From: Actinocorallia sp. API 0066
GTDB taxonomy: Bacteria > Actinomycetota > Actinomycetes > Streptosporangiales > Streptosporangiaceae
DNA length: 64,000 nt
Direction of reading: 5' to 3'
Assembly: GCF_020991275.1 (NCBI RefSeq)
Contig: NZ_JAJLQY010000003.1
Span: 248,001-312,000, forward strand
Shown here: piece after piece, positions 23,663 through 34,000 of the stretch
How the letters are laid out: each line of letters opens with the position of its first letter
Position numbering within the stretch: position 1 is the first letter of the stretch
Notes under the pieces: model-generated
What the model was told of the DNA's origin: nothing
What the model saw: the letters and a program-made list of their open reading frames with translations, nothing else
The model's database searches: none
Position numbers and translations under genes: made by a program

Positions 23663-24934
23663 TCAGAGTGAGTCGGACTGTTCGGCACGGGTAGGCGTCG
23701 GCCAGGAGATCGAGACGCGCACGTGACGCTTGTTGATGACGCGGCCAGGAGGGATCAGGTCGTCGGGCGTGCCCGCGAGGTAGATCCGGTACCGGGGGCC
23801 CGGCCCGTGACGCTGTTCCCGGCCCCAGGTCCGCAGCTGTTCCGCGACGCGCTCGGCCAGATCGGCGGCCTCGGGGCCGTAGGCGTGAACGCCGTACTCC
23901 GCCGACCTGTCGACCGTGGTGGCGGTGCGGTGGACCAGGTAGGCGAGGTTCGGCCCGTCCACGACGGCCATCGCCATCGCCCGGTTGCCCGGGAACTCGA
24001 CCACGCCGCTGTCCCTCTCGCGGTCGAGGGTCAGCCAGCAGAAGCCCGGCTGGGTGGTGGCCAACCACATCTGCACCGTGTCCAGGGGCTCGGTGTCGCC
24101 GATCGGCTGGCCGCTCCACACCTCGGTCCACGGCCCCTCGAACACCGTGTCCAGCGCCCCTGGCGACAGCGCGGAGTCGTGATCGTCGTCGTCGAACCGC
24201 AGGCTCACCTGGCCGCCGCGCAGAACGACGACCTTCGCCCGGTGGGCTCCTTCCCCCTGCATGGGCACGAACCCGAACAGCTTCGCCCCCACACTCACCA
24301 GGCCGCCGGTGATCGAGTCCTTGGCGAACGCGATCGTGCGGGACAAGCCGCGCATGCGCAGCGGAATCAGGAGCAGGCCGTCATCGGCGAGCTGGTCGAT
24401 CCACGCAGGAGGGATGTCCCAGCTTCCGACCGTGACCAGGATCCGGTCGTACGGCGCCCCGTCCGGCACACCCGCCTCGGCGTCGCCCAGGACGACCCTG
24501 ACGCGCGACCCGTATCCGTTCTCGTCGAGGAGACGGCTGGCCCGGTCGGTCACCCACTCGTCGATGTCGACGGTCGTCACCCGACCGTCGGAACCGACGA
24601 GCTCAGCGATCAACGCGGCGTTGTAGCCGCCCGAGCCGATCTCCAGCACGTTCGCGCCCGGCTCGATCCGCGTTTCGCTGAGCATGTAGGACTGGACGTG
24701 CATGTCCGACACCGAGCTGAGCGCGTTGCCGTGTTCGTCCCGCTTGGTCACCACCGCCGAGAACGGATCCCACGCCGACTCCGGGTCCACCTCGGGGATG
24801 AACAGGTGCCGCGACACCTGCCTGAACGCCTCCTCGACGTCCGCGGAGACGATGGTGCCCGCGGAGCGCAGTTCCGCGATGGCGGACTCGCGGAGCCCCT
24901 CGATGCCGGTTCGGTCGGTGGTCGTGTCGGTCAC
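23663..24934 (-). CDS. FxLD-system methyltransferase (protein-L-isoaspartate type)
   Basis: 423 residues. The N-terminal two-thirds is a PCMT-type SAM methyltransferase: SAM motif I VLEIGSGGYNAALIAEL (about 95-111), VTTVDIDEWV, ILVTVGSWDIPPAWIDQL and LLLIPLRMRG. The C-terminal part (about 290-423) is specific to the FxLD group. Related lanthipeptide enzymes methylate Asp side chains to give aspartimide or isoaspartate, so the precursor's Asp43-Gly44 is a natural target. First gene of the operon; stop and precursor ATG are 13 bases apart. The GTG at 24934, after GAGGA, is chosen as start. Upstream in-frame codons lack a ribosome-binding site. Confidence 0.85.
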   Translation of the reverse strand: MTDTTTDRTGIEGLRESAIAELRSAGTIVSADVEEAFRQVSRHLFIPEVDPESAWDPFSAVVTKRDEHGNALSSVSDMHVQSYMLSETRIEPGANVLEIGSGGYNAALIAELVGSDGRVTTVDIDEWVTDRASRLLDENGYGSRVRVVLGDAEAGVPDGAPYDRILVTVGSWDIPPAWIDQLADDGLLLIPLRMRGLSRTIAFAKDSITGGLVSVGAKLFGFVPMQGEGAHRAKVVVLRGGQVSLRFDDDDHDSALSPGALDTVFEGPWTEVWSGQPIGDTEPLDTVQMWLATTQPGFCWLTLDRERDSGVVEFPGNRAMAMAVVDGPNLAYLVHRTATTVDRSAEYGVHAYGPEAADLAERVAEQLRTWGREQRHGPGPRYRIYLAGTPDDLIPPGRVINKRHVRVSISWPTPTRAEQSDSL

Positions 24935-25083
24935 TGAGACTGTCCTCGTTCGTCGATGATCCGTGGTCGAGCCAGGAACCATGTAACCGGGTCGGCGAGA
25001 TACCGTCACGGGGGCGCGGAGCATCTTCGCCATGCGTCAAGAAAGGTCGATGAGCTGCGGTTTTGGGCCCGCGCAGCGAAGAT

Positions 25084-25662
25084 CTATACGTTGGATTCGA
25101 CGGCCGTGACCTGCGTCCGCCATTCGTCTTCAAGGATCGAATGGACGATCGAGTCCCGCCAGGCGTCGCCGATCTTCAGATGATGGCGGATGCGTCCTTC
25201 TTCGATCATGCCGAGCTTGCGCATGAGCTGGTCGGACGCCGTGTTCTCCGGTGATCGAGCGCCCCAAAGCCGATGCAGGCCAAGGCCCTCGAAGCCCAGG
25301 CGAAGGAGAAGGCGCACGGTCTCCTCGCCCAGGCCCCGACCCCAGAGGTCGGCGCGGACCGCGAACCCGAGCTGGGCACTGGACTGACCGGGATGAGTGG
25401 AATCGACCGCAAGACGGGCGAAGCCGATGCATCTGCCGGTATCGGCGAACGCCACGGCCAGCGAGTACTCGGTACGCGGTTCCGCCCGTGCCGCGCGCGT
25501 CACGGTCTCGATGGTCCTGACTACCTGGCCGCGCTCACGCGGGTCGAAGGACAGGTGCTCGGTCACGACCGGATCGCCGTAGACGGCCAGGACAGCGTCA
25601 ACGTCGTCCTCGGTGAACTCACGAAGGACGACCCGCTCGCCTGTGATCGTGACCGGGAACAT
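25084..25662 (-). CDS. GNAT acetyltransferase (RimJ/RimL type)
   Basis: 192 residues with GNAT features: ITGERVVLREFTEDDVDAVL at the N-terminus, ECxx-like CIGFARLAVDS, the acetyl-CoA loop FAVRADLWGRGLGEETVRLL, and the C-terminal HRLWGARSPENTASDQLMRK with LGMIEEGRIRHHL. Such enzymes acetylate protein N-termini or small amines. It lies just upstream of the lanthipeptide operon in the same direction, 149 bases before the methyltransferase start. A role in that pathway (acetylation or self-protection) is possible but unproven. Confidence 0.8.
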   Translation of the reverse strand: MFPVTITGERVVLREFTEDDVDAVLAVYGDPVVTEHLSFDPRERGQVVRTIETVTRAARAEPRTEYSLAVAFADTGRCIGFARLAVDSTHPGQSSAQLGFAVRADLWGRGLGEETVRLLLRLGFEGLGLHRLWGARSPENTASDQLMRKLGMIEEGRIRHHLKIGDAWRDSIVHSILEDEWRTQVTAVESNV

Positions 25663-25672
25663 GCCCTTGAGC

Positions 25673-27181
25673 CTAGCGTCCGGCCGGAAGAGCCGCGCTG
25701 ACCGGGAATCGGCAGAAGTCCTCGATCTCCGTCTGGAAGCCCTTCACCAGGGTGTTCCCCCGGTACCGCGGACCACGCAGGGCGTGGTGGACCCGCATGA
25801 CGCTGGCCGTGACGCCCCCGATCCGCTGCCCGGCGGGCAGATCGAGGACGGGGCGGATGGCCTCGGCAGCGCCTTCCACCTCCGCCCTGTTGGCCCGGGC
25901 GAGCGCCAGATCGGCTCGCGCCCCCGCCTCGTCGCTGAAGGACCTCTCGTGCGCCGGGGCGGCCTCATACGCGCGGATCGCGGCTTCGGCCGACCCCGCG
26001 ACCTGATCGTCCGCGTTGGGCAGCCACACCTGGGTGTCGGCGACGTAGTAGAGCTGGCGGGGCAGGGGGAACGCCATGATCCCGCCGAGTTCGTCGAGCT
26101 CGTCACCGCGCACCGCGTCCCTCGCCCGCACCGCACGGACGATCGCTTCTTCCGCGCGCTCGGCGTCGCCGAGAACGGCCCAGGCACGGGCTTCCTGCGC
26201 GGGCAGCCACACCGAAGCGGTCCCGCCAGCCCGAGCGGCGGCCTCGATACCGAGTCCGGCGTAGCGGATCGCCTCGTTCGGCCAGCCCGCCCAGTAACCG
26301 ATCATCGACTGGAGGCAGCGCGTCCAGGCGCGTAGCCCGTCGTGTCCGGCGTTGTCGGCGCACACATAGGCCGTACGGGCCTGCGTCATGGCGGCGTTCG
26401 GGTCGCCGAGGTCATGCGACGCCTTGGCGAGCATCCCCGACAGGGCTCCGGCCATCAGGTAGAGGTCGATGGTGTCCGATGGCCGCTGTCGTCCCTCCAG
26501 CAACCGGAACGCCACGTTCTGAAGGTCGATGAGATCTCCCAGGACGTCCGGCAGACCGTGCCGCGGATAGGCGTGCGCGACGCGCGTCACCTCCGAGCGG
26601 AGCTGCGCCAGCGTTTCCGGTCCGACGTTCGAACCCTCGACGGTGACGGCGAAGCTCAGCGCCCTGCGTGCGGCCATCTCAACCTGCCTTTCCAACGAAT
26701 CATCCGTCGCCGTCCTCGGCCGCGCGTTCGACACGGACGTGGTCTCGGGGCTTTCACGCGGAACTCGACTCACGACCGGGGCGACGTTCGCGGGGGCGAA
26801 ACCGGCGTCACAACGGATCAGCACCGCGCGTTCGCGTTCATCAAGGAGATCGAGCGTCACGGCGTCCATCAGCCGAAGCGGCCTTGTGCCGTACAGGCCC
26901 GCCAAGGTGATGATCTGCGTCGCGAGCGGGGTCCGCGCGCCCTCGGCGGGAAACGCTTCCAGCCGGGACAGCAACGGCTGGTCCATCACCGACCGCGGCG
27001 CCACGGCGGAGTACCGTTCCACGACCTCGGGCTGGGACAGCCCGCACGCCATCCGGTACGCCGCGAGCATCGACCCGCGCGTCAGATGACGGATCTCCGC
27101 CGCGATGTCGTCGACGTCCCGGCCCTGCTCGCTCATTCGCGACCGCAGCCGGTTCACGTCCCGCCTGCTCCAACCGCCCAT
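25673..27181 (-). CDS. XRE-family regulator with TPR-like C-terminal region
   Basis: 502 residues. After a short basic N-terminus (MGGWSRRDVNRLRSRM), the HTH spans about 38-100 (LTRGSMLAAYRMACGLSQPE, VVERYSAV, PLLSRLEAFP). A long helical repeat region from about 190 to the end contains blocks such as NAAMTQARTAYVCADNAG, ARAWAVLGDAERAEEAI and GARADLALARANRAEVEG, like TPRs. This layout is common in actinomycete regulators that control neighbouring antibiotic loci. The ATG at 27181 follows GAGGGG by 6 bases. It lies 10 bases from the GNAT gene, so both may be co-transcribed and may control the lanthipeptide operon. Confidence 0.75.
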   Translation of the reverse strand: MGGWSRRDVNRLRSRMSEQGRDVDDIAAEIRHLTRGSMLAAYRMACGLSQPEVVERYSAVAPRSVMDQPLLSRLEAFPAEGARTPLATQIITLAGLYGTRPLRLMDAVTLDLLDERERAVLIRCDAGFAPANVAPVVSRVPRESPETTSVSNARPRTATDDSLERQVEMAARRALSFAVTVEGSNVGPETLAQLRSEVTRVAHAYPRHGLPDVLGDLIDLQNVAFRLLEGRQRPSDTIDLYLMAGALSGMLAKASHDLGDPNAAMTQARTAYVCADNAGHDGLRAWTRCLQSMIGYWAGWPNEAIRYAGLGIEAAARAGGTASVWLPAQEARAWAVLGDAERAEEAIVRAVRARDAVRGDELDELGGIMAFPLPRQLYYVADTQVWLPNADDQVAGSAEAAIRAYEAAPAHERSFSDEAGARADLALARANRAEVEGAAEAIRPVLDLPAGQRIGGVTASVMRVHHALRGPRYRGNTLVKGFQTEIEDFCRFPVSAALPAGR

Positions 27182-27436
27182 CACGATCCCCTCGCGTACG
27201 GTTACCCGGTCCAGCGTCTCCACTCGACGCCGCCACGACAACCAGACAAAACCGGCACTGCCCGTCCCGGTGACATGGACGCGACGAACCTCGGTGCGTC
27301 CCCGCAGGTCACGGGCTTGTCCGCGGCATAGAGAACATGCTCCTGACACCGATGTGTGTTTCCGTGCCCGTTCCAGATGCCGGACGGCGCGGTGGACGGG
27401 CATGCGAACCACAGCAGGCTGCGGGAGCATCCCTTC

Positions 27437-27640
27437 TCATCGGTTCCGCCGGGGGCGGCCGCCGTTCAGATAGAGAGGGCGGTGCTCTTGGGCGGCGGTG
27501 AGTGCCGCGGCGAGCCGGGCGGGCAGGTCCTCGTCCAGGACGTCGAGGACCATGGCGCATGCCTCATCGAGACGCCGCTGTTCGATCAGGATGGAGATCA
27601 GCACGAGCTGACCGAAAACAAGGTGAAGGGATCGATTTAC
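27437..27640 (-). pseudogene. Possible 3' fragment of a TPR-type gene
   Basis: The frame reads FGQLVLISILIEQRRLDEAC, then AMVLDVLDEDLPARLAAALT and EHRPLYLNGGRPRRNR. This resembles the last helical repeat of a TPR regulator but has no start, no ribosome-binding site and no upstream part. It may be the remnant of a lost regulator. The stretch 27182-27436 holds no supported gene. Confidence 0.3.
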
Positions 27641-27732
27641 CCGCTTTGGTGCGGTTACCGGAGAGATCCGCCGTACGACTACTCCGGGTTCGGCCCGCCC
27701 AGATGCTCGGCCCTCGCCTTTTACCGGCTGGG

Positions 27733-27803
27733 CCCCGACCGGTCGGGGTGGGGAGTGGGTGATGGCGGCCCTTGGGCGCGGGGAGTGCGCCGGGGCCGCC
27801 ATC
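27733..27803 (-). terminator. Palindrome and long hairpin after the NRPS operon
   Basis: A perfect 16-bp palindrome (CCCCGACC/GGTCGGGG, 27733-27748) is followed by a hairpin with perfect 11-bp arms, GATGGCGGCCC (27761-27771) and GGGCCGCCATC (27793-27803), with a nested GGCGC/GCGCC pairing in the loop. It starts 12 bases beyond the stop of the mbtH-like gene, so it most likely ends the roughly 28-kb operon. Confidence 0.7.
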
Positions 27804-27814
27804 GGGGGGTGGGG

Positions 27815-28021
27815 TCAGGTGTATTGGGCGACCAGGCTTTGGGGGCGGATGTCGGTCCAGTGGGTTTCGATGTGGGTGAGGCATTCCTGGCGGGTGCCTC
27901 GGTCTCGGGCGACGGTCCAGCCGCCGGGGACGGGGGCGAAGTCGGGCCAGAGTGAGTGCTGGCCCTCGTGGTTGACGAGGACGAGGAAGGTTCCGTCGTC
28001 GTTGTCGAACGGGTTGGTCAT
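27815..28021 (-). CDS. MbtH-like protein
   Basis: 68 residues with the family landmarks: [17 protein letters not shown], the NxExQxSLWP block ([16 protein letters not shown]), GGWTV, and the C-terminal [11 protein letters not shown]. MbtH-like proteins bind NRPS adenylation domains and are often needed for their solubility or activity. The ATG overlaps the stop of NRPS-1 by 4 bases (ATGA), so it is translated together with the megasynthase. Last gene of the operon, followed by a strong hairpin. Confidence 0.95.
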   Translation of the reverse strand: MTNPFDNDDGTFLVLVNHEGQHSLWPDFAPVPGGWTVARDRGTRQECLTHIETHWTDIRPQSLVAQYT

Positions 28022-31000
28022 GTGAGCCTCCGTGAGAGCACTGCGCCTATGTGCGCGATGGGCCGGGGGTCGGTCATTCGCAGGTGGGGGGAGTCGACGG
28101 GATGGTCGATGACTTCTCCTTCCAGGTGGGGGTGCCAGCGGGCGTGCGCGGGCGGGGTTCCGCCCTGGTTCTCCAACGCGGTGAAGAACAGCGGGTCTCC
28201 GGTGAAGACCCGCGGCCGGTGGGCGCACATCAGGTGCGCGTGGTGGACGGCCGCCTCGACGAGTGCCGCCGTCTCGTCCTCGGTGAACCCGGCTAGCACC
28301 GGGTCGCGGCGGCGGAGGACCTCGGCGACGGCGACGACCCTGGGGTCGGGCGCTCCCGACGGAGCCCGGCTTCCGAAGCGTTCCGCCCCCTGGTCCGAAG
28401 TGAACAGGGCGTCGAGGCGGTCGGGTGGGACGTCCTGCGGGTCCGGGCCGAGGAGCATGGTGACGAGTTCGGCGTCGGTCACCTGCTCGCCGGGCGGCAC
28501 CGGGTAGGCGTCCAGGAGGGCCAGCAGCTCGACTTCCTCGCCCGCCTCCTGGAGCAGAACGGCCATCTCGTGCGCGACGAGCCCGCCGAACGACCAGCCG
28601 AGCAGCCGGTACGGCCCGCGCGGGCTGACCTCGCGGACCGCCGCCAGGTAGTCGACCGCCATCGCCGCGACGCTCTCGGCCCGGTACCCGGACTCAGCCA
28701 GCGCGCGCGTCTGCAGCCCGTAGACGGGCTGGTCAGGGCCGAGATGCGGAAGCAACCTCGCGTAGGGCCAGGCCATCCCCGCGCCCGGGTGGACACAGAA
28801 CAGCGGCGGCCGGTCTCCGGTGGTACGGAACGGGAGGAGCACGTCGGCGACGCCGGGCGCCGCGTCGGCGGGCGTGCCACCGGTCGTCCCGGTGGGCGTC
28901 CCGGCATGCGTGCTGGTCGTCCCGGTGGGCGTGCCTCCGGTCGTCCCGGTGGACGTGGTGCTGGTCGTCCCGGTCGGAGTTCCGGCATGCGCGCCGCCGG
29001 TGGTTCCGGCGGGCGTGCCGCCGGTGGTTCGGGTGGGTGGTGTGGGGGGTGCGGCGAGGAGTCCGGCGACGGTGGGGGTGCGGAAGATGTCGCGGACGCG
29101 GAGGTCGAGGCCCAGGGTGTCGCGGATGCGGGCGACGAGGCGGGTGGCGAGTAGCGAGTGCCCGCCCAGGTCGAAGAAGCCTTCGTCGATCCCGACGCGG
29201 TCGACGCCGAGAACCTCGGCGAACAGCGCGCACACCAGGCGTTCGCGGGCGTCGCGGGGACCGCGTGCCCCGCCGGCGCGGGCCGGGGCGGGCAGGGCGC
29301 GGCGGTCGAGCTTGCCGTTGGGGGTGAGCGGCAACTCGTCCAGGACGACGATGGCGCTGGGCACCAGGTAGTCCGGAAGCACGCGTGCGGCTTCCGCGCG
29401 CAGCGCCTCGGCGTCCAGCACACCACCGGCCGCTGCCCCGCCGCGGGGGTGGGGCGGGGTGGTGGGGGTGACGTAGGCGACTAGGCGTTTGTCGTTGGGG
29501 CGGTCTTCGCGGACGGTGACCACGGCGGCGGCGACGCCTGGGAGGGTGGTTAGGGCTTGGGCGGCCTCGTCTGGTTCGATGCGGAAGCCTCGGATTTTTA
29601 CCTGGGCGTCGGCGCGGCCGAGGAACTTGAGTTCGCCGGCCGGGGTCCAGCGGACCAGGTCGCCGGTGCGGTACATGCGGGAGCCGTCGGCGGCGAAGGG
29701 GTCGGGGAGGAAGCGGGAGGCGGTGAGTCCCGGGCGGTCCAGGTAGCCTCGGGCTACCTGGGGGCCGCCCAGGTAGAGCTCGCCTACGCCGCCGAGTGGG
29801 ACGGGGCGGAGGCGGTCGTCCAGGACGTAGGCGCCGATGTTGTCGAGCGGGGTGCCCAGGCGGACGCCGTCGAAGGTCCGTCCCTCGGTGCCGAAGCGCT
29901 GGTGGTGGCTGGCGAAGGTGACCTCGGTCGGGCCGTAGCTGTGCACGACGACGGTGTCCGGGCAGTGGTCGAGCACGGTGCGGAGGACTTCGGGGGCGAT
30001 GACGTCGCCGCCCGTCCAGACCTCCTTCAGCCGGGCCAGGGCGTCGAGTTCCGTCTCGGCCATGAGGTGGAACAGCCCGGCGGTGAAGTAGGCGGCCGTC
30101 ACGTCCTCGTCGGTGATGACGCGGGCCATCTCGCGGACGTCGGCGCCGTCACCCGAGGCGATGACGAGGCCGCCGCCGCGCAGCAGCGGCACCCACAGCT
30201 CGTAGGTGGAGGCGTCGAAGCCGAACGCCGAATGCACCAGCATCCGCTCATGCCGCGCCGCGTCCCAGCACCCGGCCTCCACCAGGGCGACGATGTTGCT
30301 ATGGGTGACGCCGACGCCCTTGGGCCTGCCCGTCGAACCGGACGTGAACATCACGTAGGCGAGATCGTCGGGGTGGACGGGCACGCACGGGTCGTCGTCC
30401 CGTCCCCCGGGCTGGGGGCGCGACGGCAGGACGCGGGTGCCCGCCTCGCGTTCGGCGGCGAGGATCTCGGGCGCGGTGCCGTCGCCGACGAGGACGGTGG
30501 CGCCGGAGTCGGCGAGCACGATCCGCGCCCGCGCGGCGGGCAGCCGGGGATCCACCGGGACGTAAGCGGCACCGCACTTCAGCGCCGCGAGCGTCACCGC
30601 TATGAGGTCAGGCCCCGGCCGCACGAGCACGCCCACGGCCCCGCCGGGGACGACACCCGCCGCGATCAGCAGGTGCGCGAGCGCGTTGGCCCGGCCGTCG
30701 AGCTCGGCGTACGTGAGCACCACCCCGTCACAGGCGACCGCGACCGCCCCGGCCCGGGAACGGACCCGCCCGGCGAACAGCCCGTGCACGGTCCCGGCCG
30801 AAGCAGCCGCGATGCGCGGAGCAGCAGCCGGGACGGGCAGCGCCGCCGAAGCGGCGGAGACCGACAAAGCACCGGGGGCGACAGGCGCGCCGACGGCGGC
30901 CGGGGTGCCGGAGACGGTCCGAACGCTGAGGGTGGCCGGGGTGGCCGGGGTGGCCGAGACGCTGGGGGTGGCCAGGGCGGTAGGGGTGGTGGGGGTCGGG

Positions 31001-34000
31001 GGTGGGAGGGTGACGACTTGGGCGAGTTCGTCGGGGGGCATCAGGGTGACTTCGCCTACGGTCAAGCCTGGGTTGGTGGCTACGGTGGTGAGGAAGCGGA
31101 CTAGGCGGGCGGTGAGGAGGGTGGCGGTCTGGTGGTCGAAGAGGTCGGTGGCGTATTCGAGGGAGCCGTCCAAAGTGGTGATGGTGCCGTTGGGGGCGCG
31201 GTGGACGGCGGCGGCTAGCGTCAGGTCGAACTTGACGGCGCCGGTGTCTACGGGCCAGGGGCTTCCCGCGAGGGGGGAGTCTGCGGGGTCGGCCTGGGTG
31301 GATTCGGTGACCAGGAGCATGACCTGGAAGAGGGGGTGGTGGGCGGCGGAGCGGGCCGGGTCGAGGTGTTCGACGAGCAGCTCGAACGGGAGGTCCTGGT
31401 GGTCGTAGGCGGCGAGGTCGGCGTCGCGGACGCGGGCTAGGAGGTCGGTGAAGCTCGGGTCGCCGGAAGTGTCGGTGCGGAGGACTACGGTGTTGACGAA
31501 GAAGCCGACGAGGCCGTCGAGGTCGGGGTGGTCGCGGCCTGCGGTGACGGTGCCGAGGGGGATGTCGGGGCCGGTGCCGAGGCGGGACAGGACGGCGGCG
31601 AAGGCGGCCTGGACGACCATGAACATCGTGGCGCCCGACGAGGCGGCGAGTCGGGCGAGTCCGGCGCGGGTGGCGGCGTCCAGGGCGAACGGGACGTGGC
31701 CGCCGTGGTGGGTCGGCTCGGCCGGGCGGGGGCGGTCGGCGGGCAGGTCGAGGACGGGCGGGGCGTCGGCGAGCGCGTCGCGCCAGAAGGCGAGGGAGCG
31801 GCCGGCCGGGCTCGCCGCGTCGGACGGGTCGCCGAGCAGGGCGCGCTGCCAGACGGCGTAGTCGCCGTACTGGACGGGCAGCGGCGCCCAAGCCGGGGCC
31901 TGCCCCGCCGCGCGGGCCGCGTAGGCGGCGCCGAGGTCGTCCATCAGCCGCGCGACGGACCAGCCGTCCCCCGCGATGTGGTGCAGCACCAGCACGAGGA
32001 GCTGTCCCTCGTCCGCCTCCACCAGCCAGACCCGCAACGGCACCTCCGCCCCCACCGCGAACACATGCCCGGTGAGCGCGTCCAACTCGGTCCACAGCGC
32101 GCCAGGCGCGGGCCGCCGCACCTCAACAACGGGCCGCCCGAGCTGCGGCCGCGAAGCCCGAACGCTCCGCGCGCCCGACTCCACCGAATGCGTCCAGTCG
32201 ACGGGCTGCGTCTGCTCCGCGCCCTCGGACCCGACGCCTTGCGGGGGCTGCTCTGAGGGTCCGCTAAACTGGGGGTGTTGTTGGCTTGGGGTGCGGACGT
32301 TTGTTGGGTCTGGCGTTGTTTGGGCGTAGGGGCTGGATAGGACGATTTGGTGGGGTTCGGTGTTGATCTGGGTGAAGAGGGAGCGAAGGACTTCGTGGCG
32401 GGCGATGACGTCGGTCAGGGCGGCTTCCAGGGTCGCCGGGTCGGCGGGGTGGGTGAGGTGGAGGACGACCGGGATGTTGTAGGAGCGGCTGGGGCCTTCC
32501 AGTTCGTTGATGAACCACAGGCGGCGTTGGGCGTAGGAGAGCGGGAGGGGGGCGGACCTGTCGACCGGGACCAGGGCCGGGGCGTCGGCGCGGGTCCTGG
32601 TGAGGCGGGGGGCCAGGGCGGCCACGGTCGGGGCGGCGAAGACGTCGCGGACGCCGAGGTCGGCGCTGAGCTCGGCGCGGATCCTGGCGACCAGGCGGAC
32701 GGCGAGGAGGGAGTGGCCACCCAGGTCGAAGAAGCTGTCGTCGATGGTGACGTCGGGGACGCCCAGGACGTCGGCGAACAGGGCGCACAGGGCGCGTTCG
32801 CGTTCGGTGCGGGGGGCCCGGCCGCCCGTCGTGTGGGACGGGGCGGGTAGGGCGCGCTGGTCGAGTTTGCCGTTCGGGTTCAGCGGGAGGGCGGTGAGCG
32901 GGACGACGGCCGACGGCACCAGGTGCGCGGGCAGCAGCCGGGCGACAGCCTCGCGCACGGCCCGCGCGTCGAGTGTGTCCGGCGTGAGGTAGGCGACGAG
33001 CCGCTTGTCGCCGGGACGGTCCTCGCGGACGGTCACCGCGACCTGGCCCGCCTCCGGGACGGCGGCCCTGACGGCCTGCTCGACCTCGCCGGGCTCGATG
33101 CGGAAGCCGCGGATCTTCACCTGTCCGTCGGCGCGGCCGAGGAACTTCAGCTCGCCGTCCGGCGTCCAGCGGACGAGGTCGCCCGTCCGGTACATGCGCG
33201 AGCCGTCCGCCGCGAACGGATCGGGCAGGAAGCGGGCGGCGGTGAGGTCGGCCCGGCCGAGGTAGCCGTGCGCGACCTGCGGGCCGCCGACGTACAGCTC
33301 GCCGACGCCGCCGAGCGGGACGGGACGCAGCATGTCGTCAAGGACGTAAGCGGCGACGTCGCCCAGGGGCGCGCCGAGGTAGACGCCGCGCAGGTCACGT
33401 TCGCCGGGCGGGAACGTCTGGTGGTGGCTGGCGAAGGTCGTCTCGGTCGGGCCGTAGCTGTGCACGACGACCGTCTCGGGGCAGTGCTCCAGGACGGTGC
33501 GCAGGACCTCGGGGGCGATGACGTCGCCGCCCGTCCAGACCTCCTTCAGCCGGGCGAGCGCGTCGAGCTCCGTCTCGGCCATGAGGTGGAACAGCCCGGC
33601 GGTGAAGTACGCCGCCGTCACCTTCTCCTCGGTGATGATCCGGGCCATCTCGCGCACGTCGGCGCCGTCGCCGGGCGCGACCACGAGGCATCCGCCGCGC
33701 AGCAGCGGCACCCACAGCTCGTAGGTGGACGCGTCGAAGCCGAACGCCGAATGCACCAGCATCCGCTCGTGCCGCGCCGCGTCCCACACCGCGTCGAAGA
33801 CAAGCCGCTTGACGTTGTGGTGGCTGACGGCGACACCCTTGGGCCGCCCGGTCGAGCCGGACGTGAACATGACGTAGGCCGTCGCCGAGTCCGGCACGTC
33901 CACACCGGGGTCGGTGTCGAGCCCGGACCCAACGCGCACGCCGTACTCACCTTCGCCCGCAGCCAACGGACCCGCGACACACGCGACATCAGCGGGCACA

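Noticed and set aside
28821-29040. CRISPR-like short repeats
   Set aside because: The repeats are in frame inside the NRPS-1 PCP-TE linker, without regular spacers.
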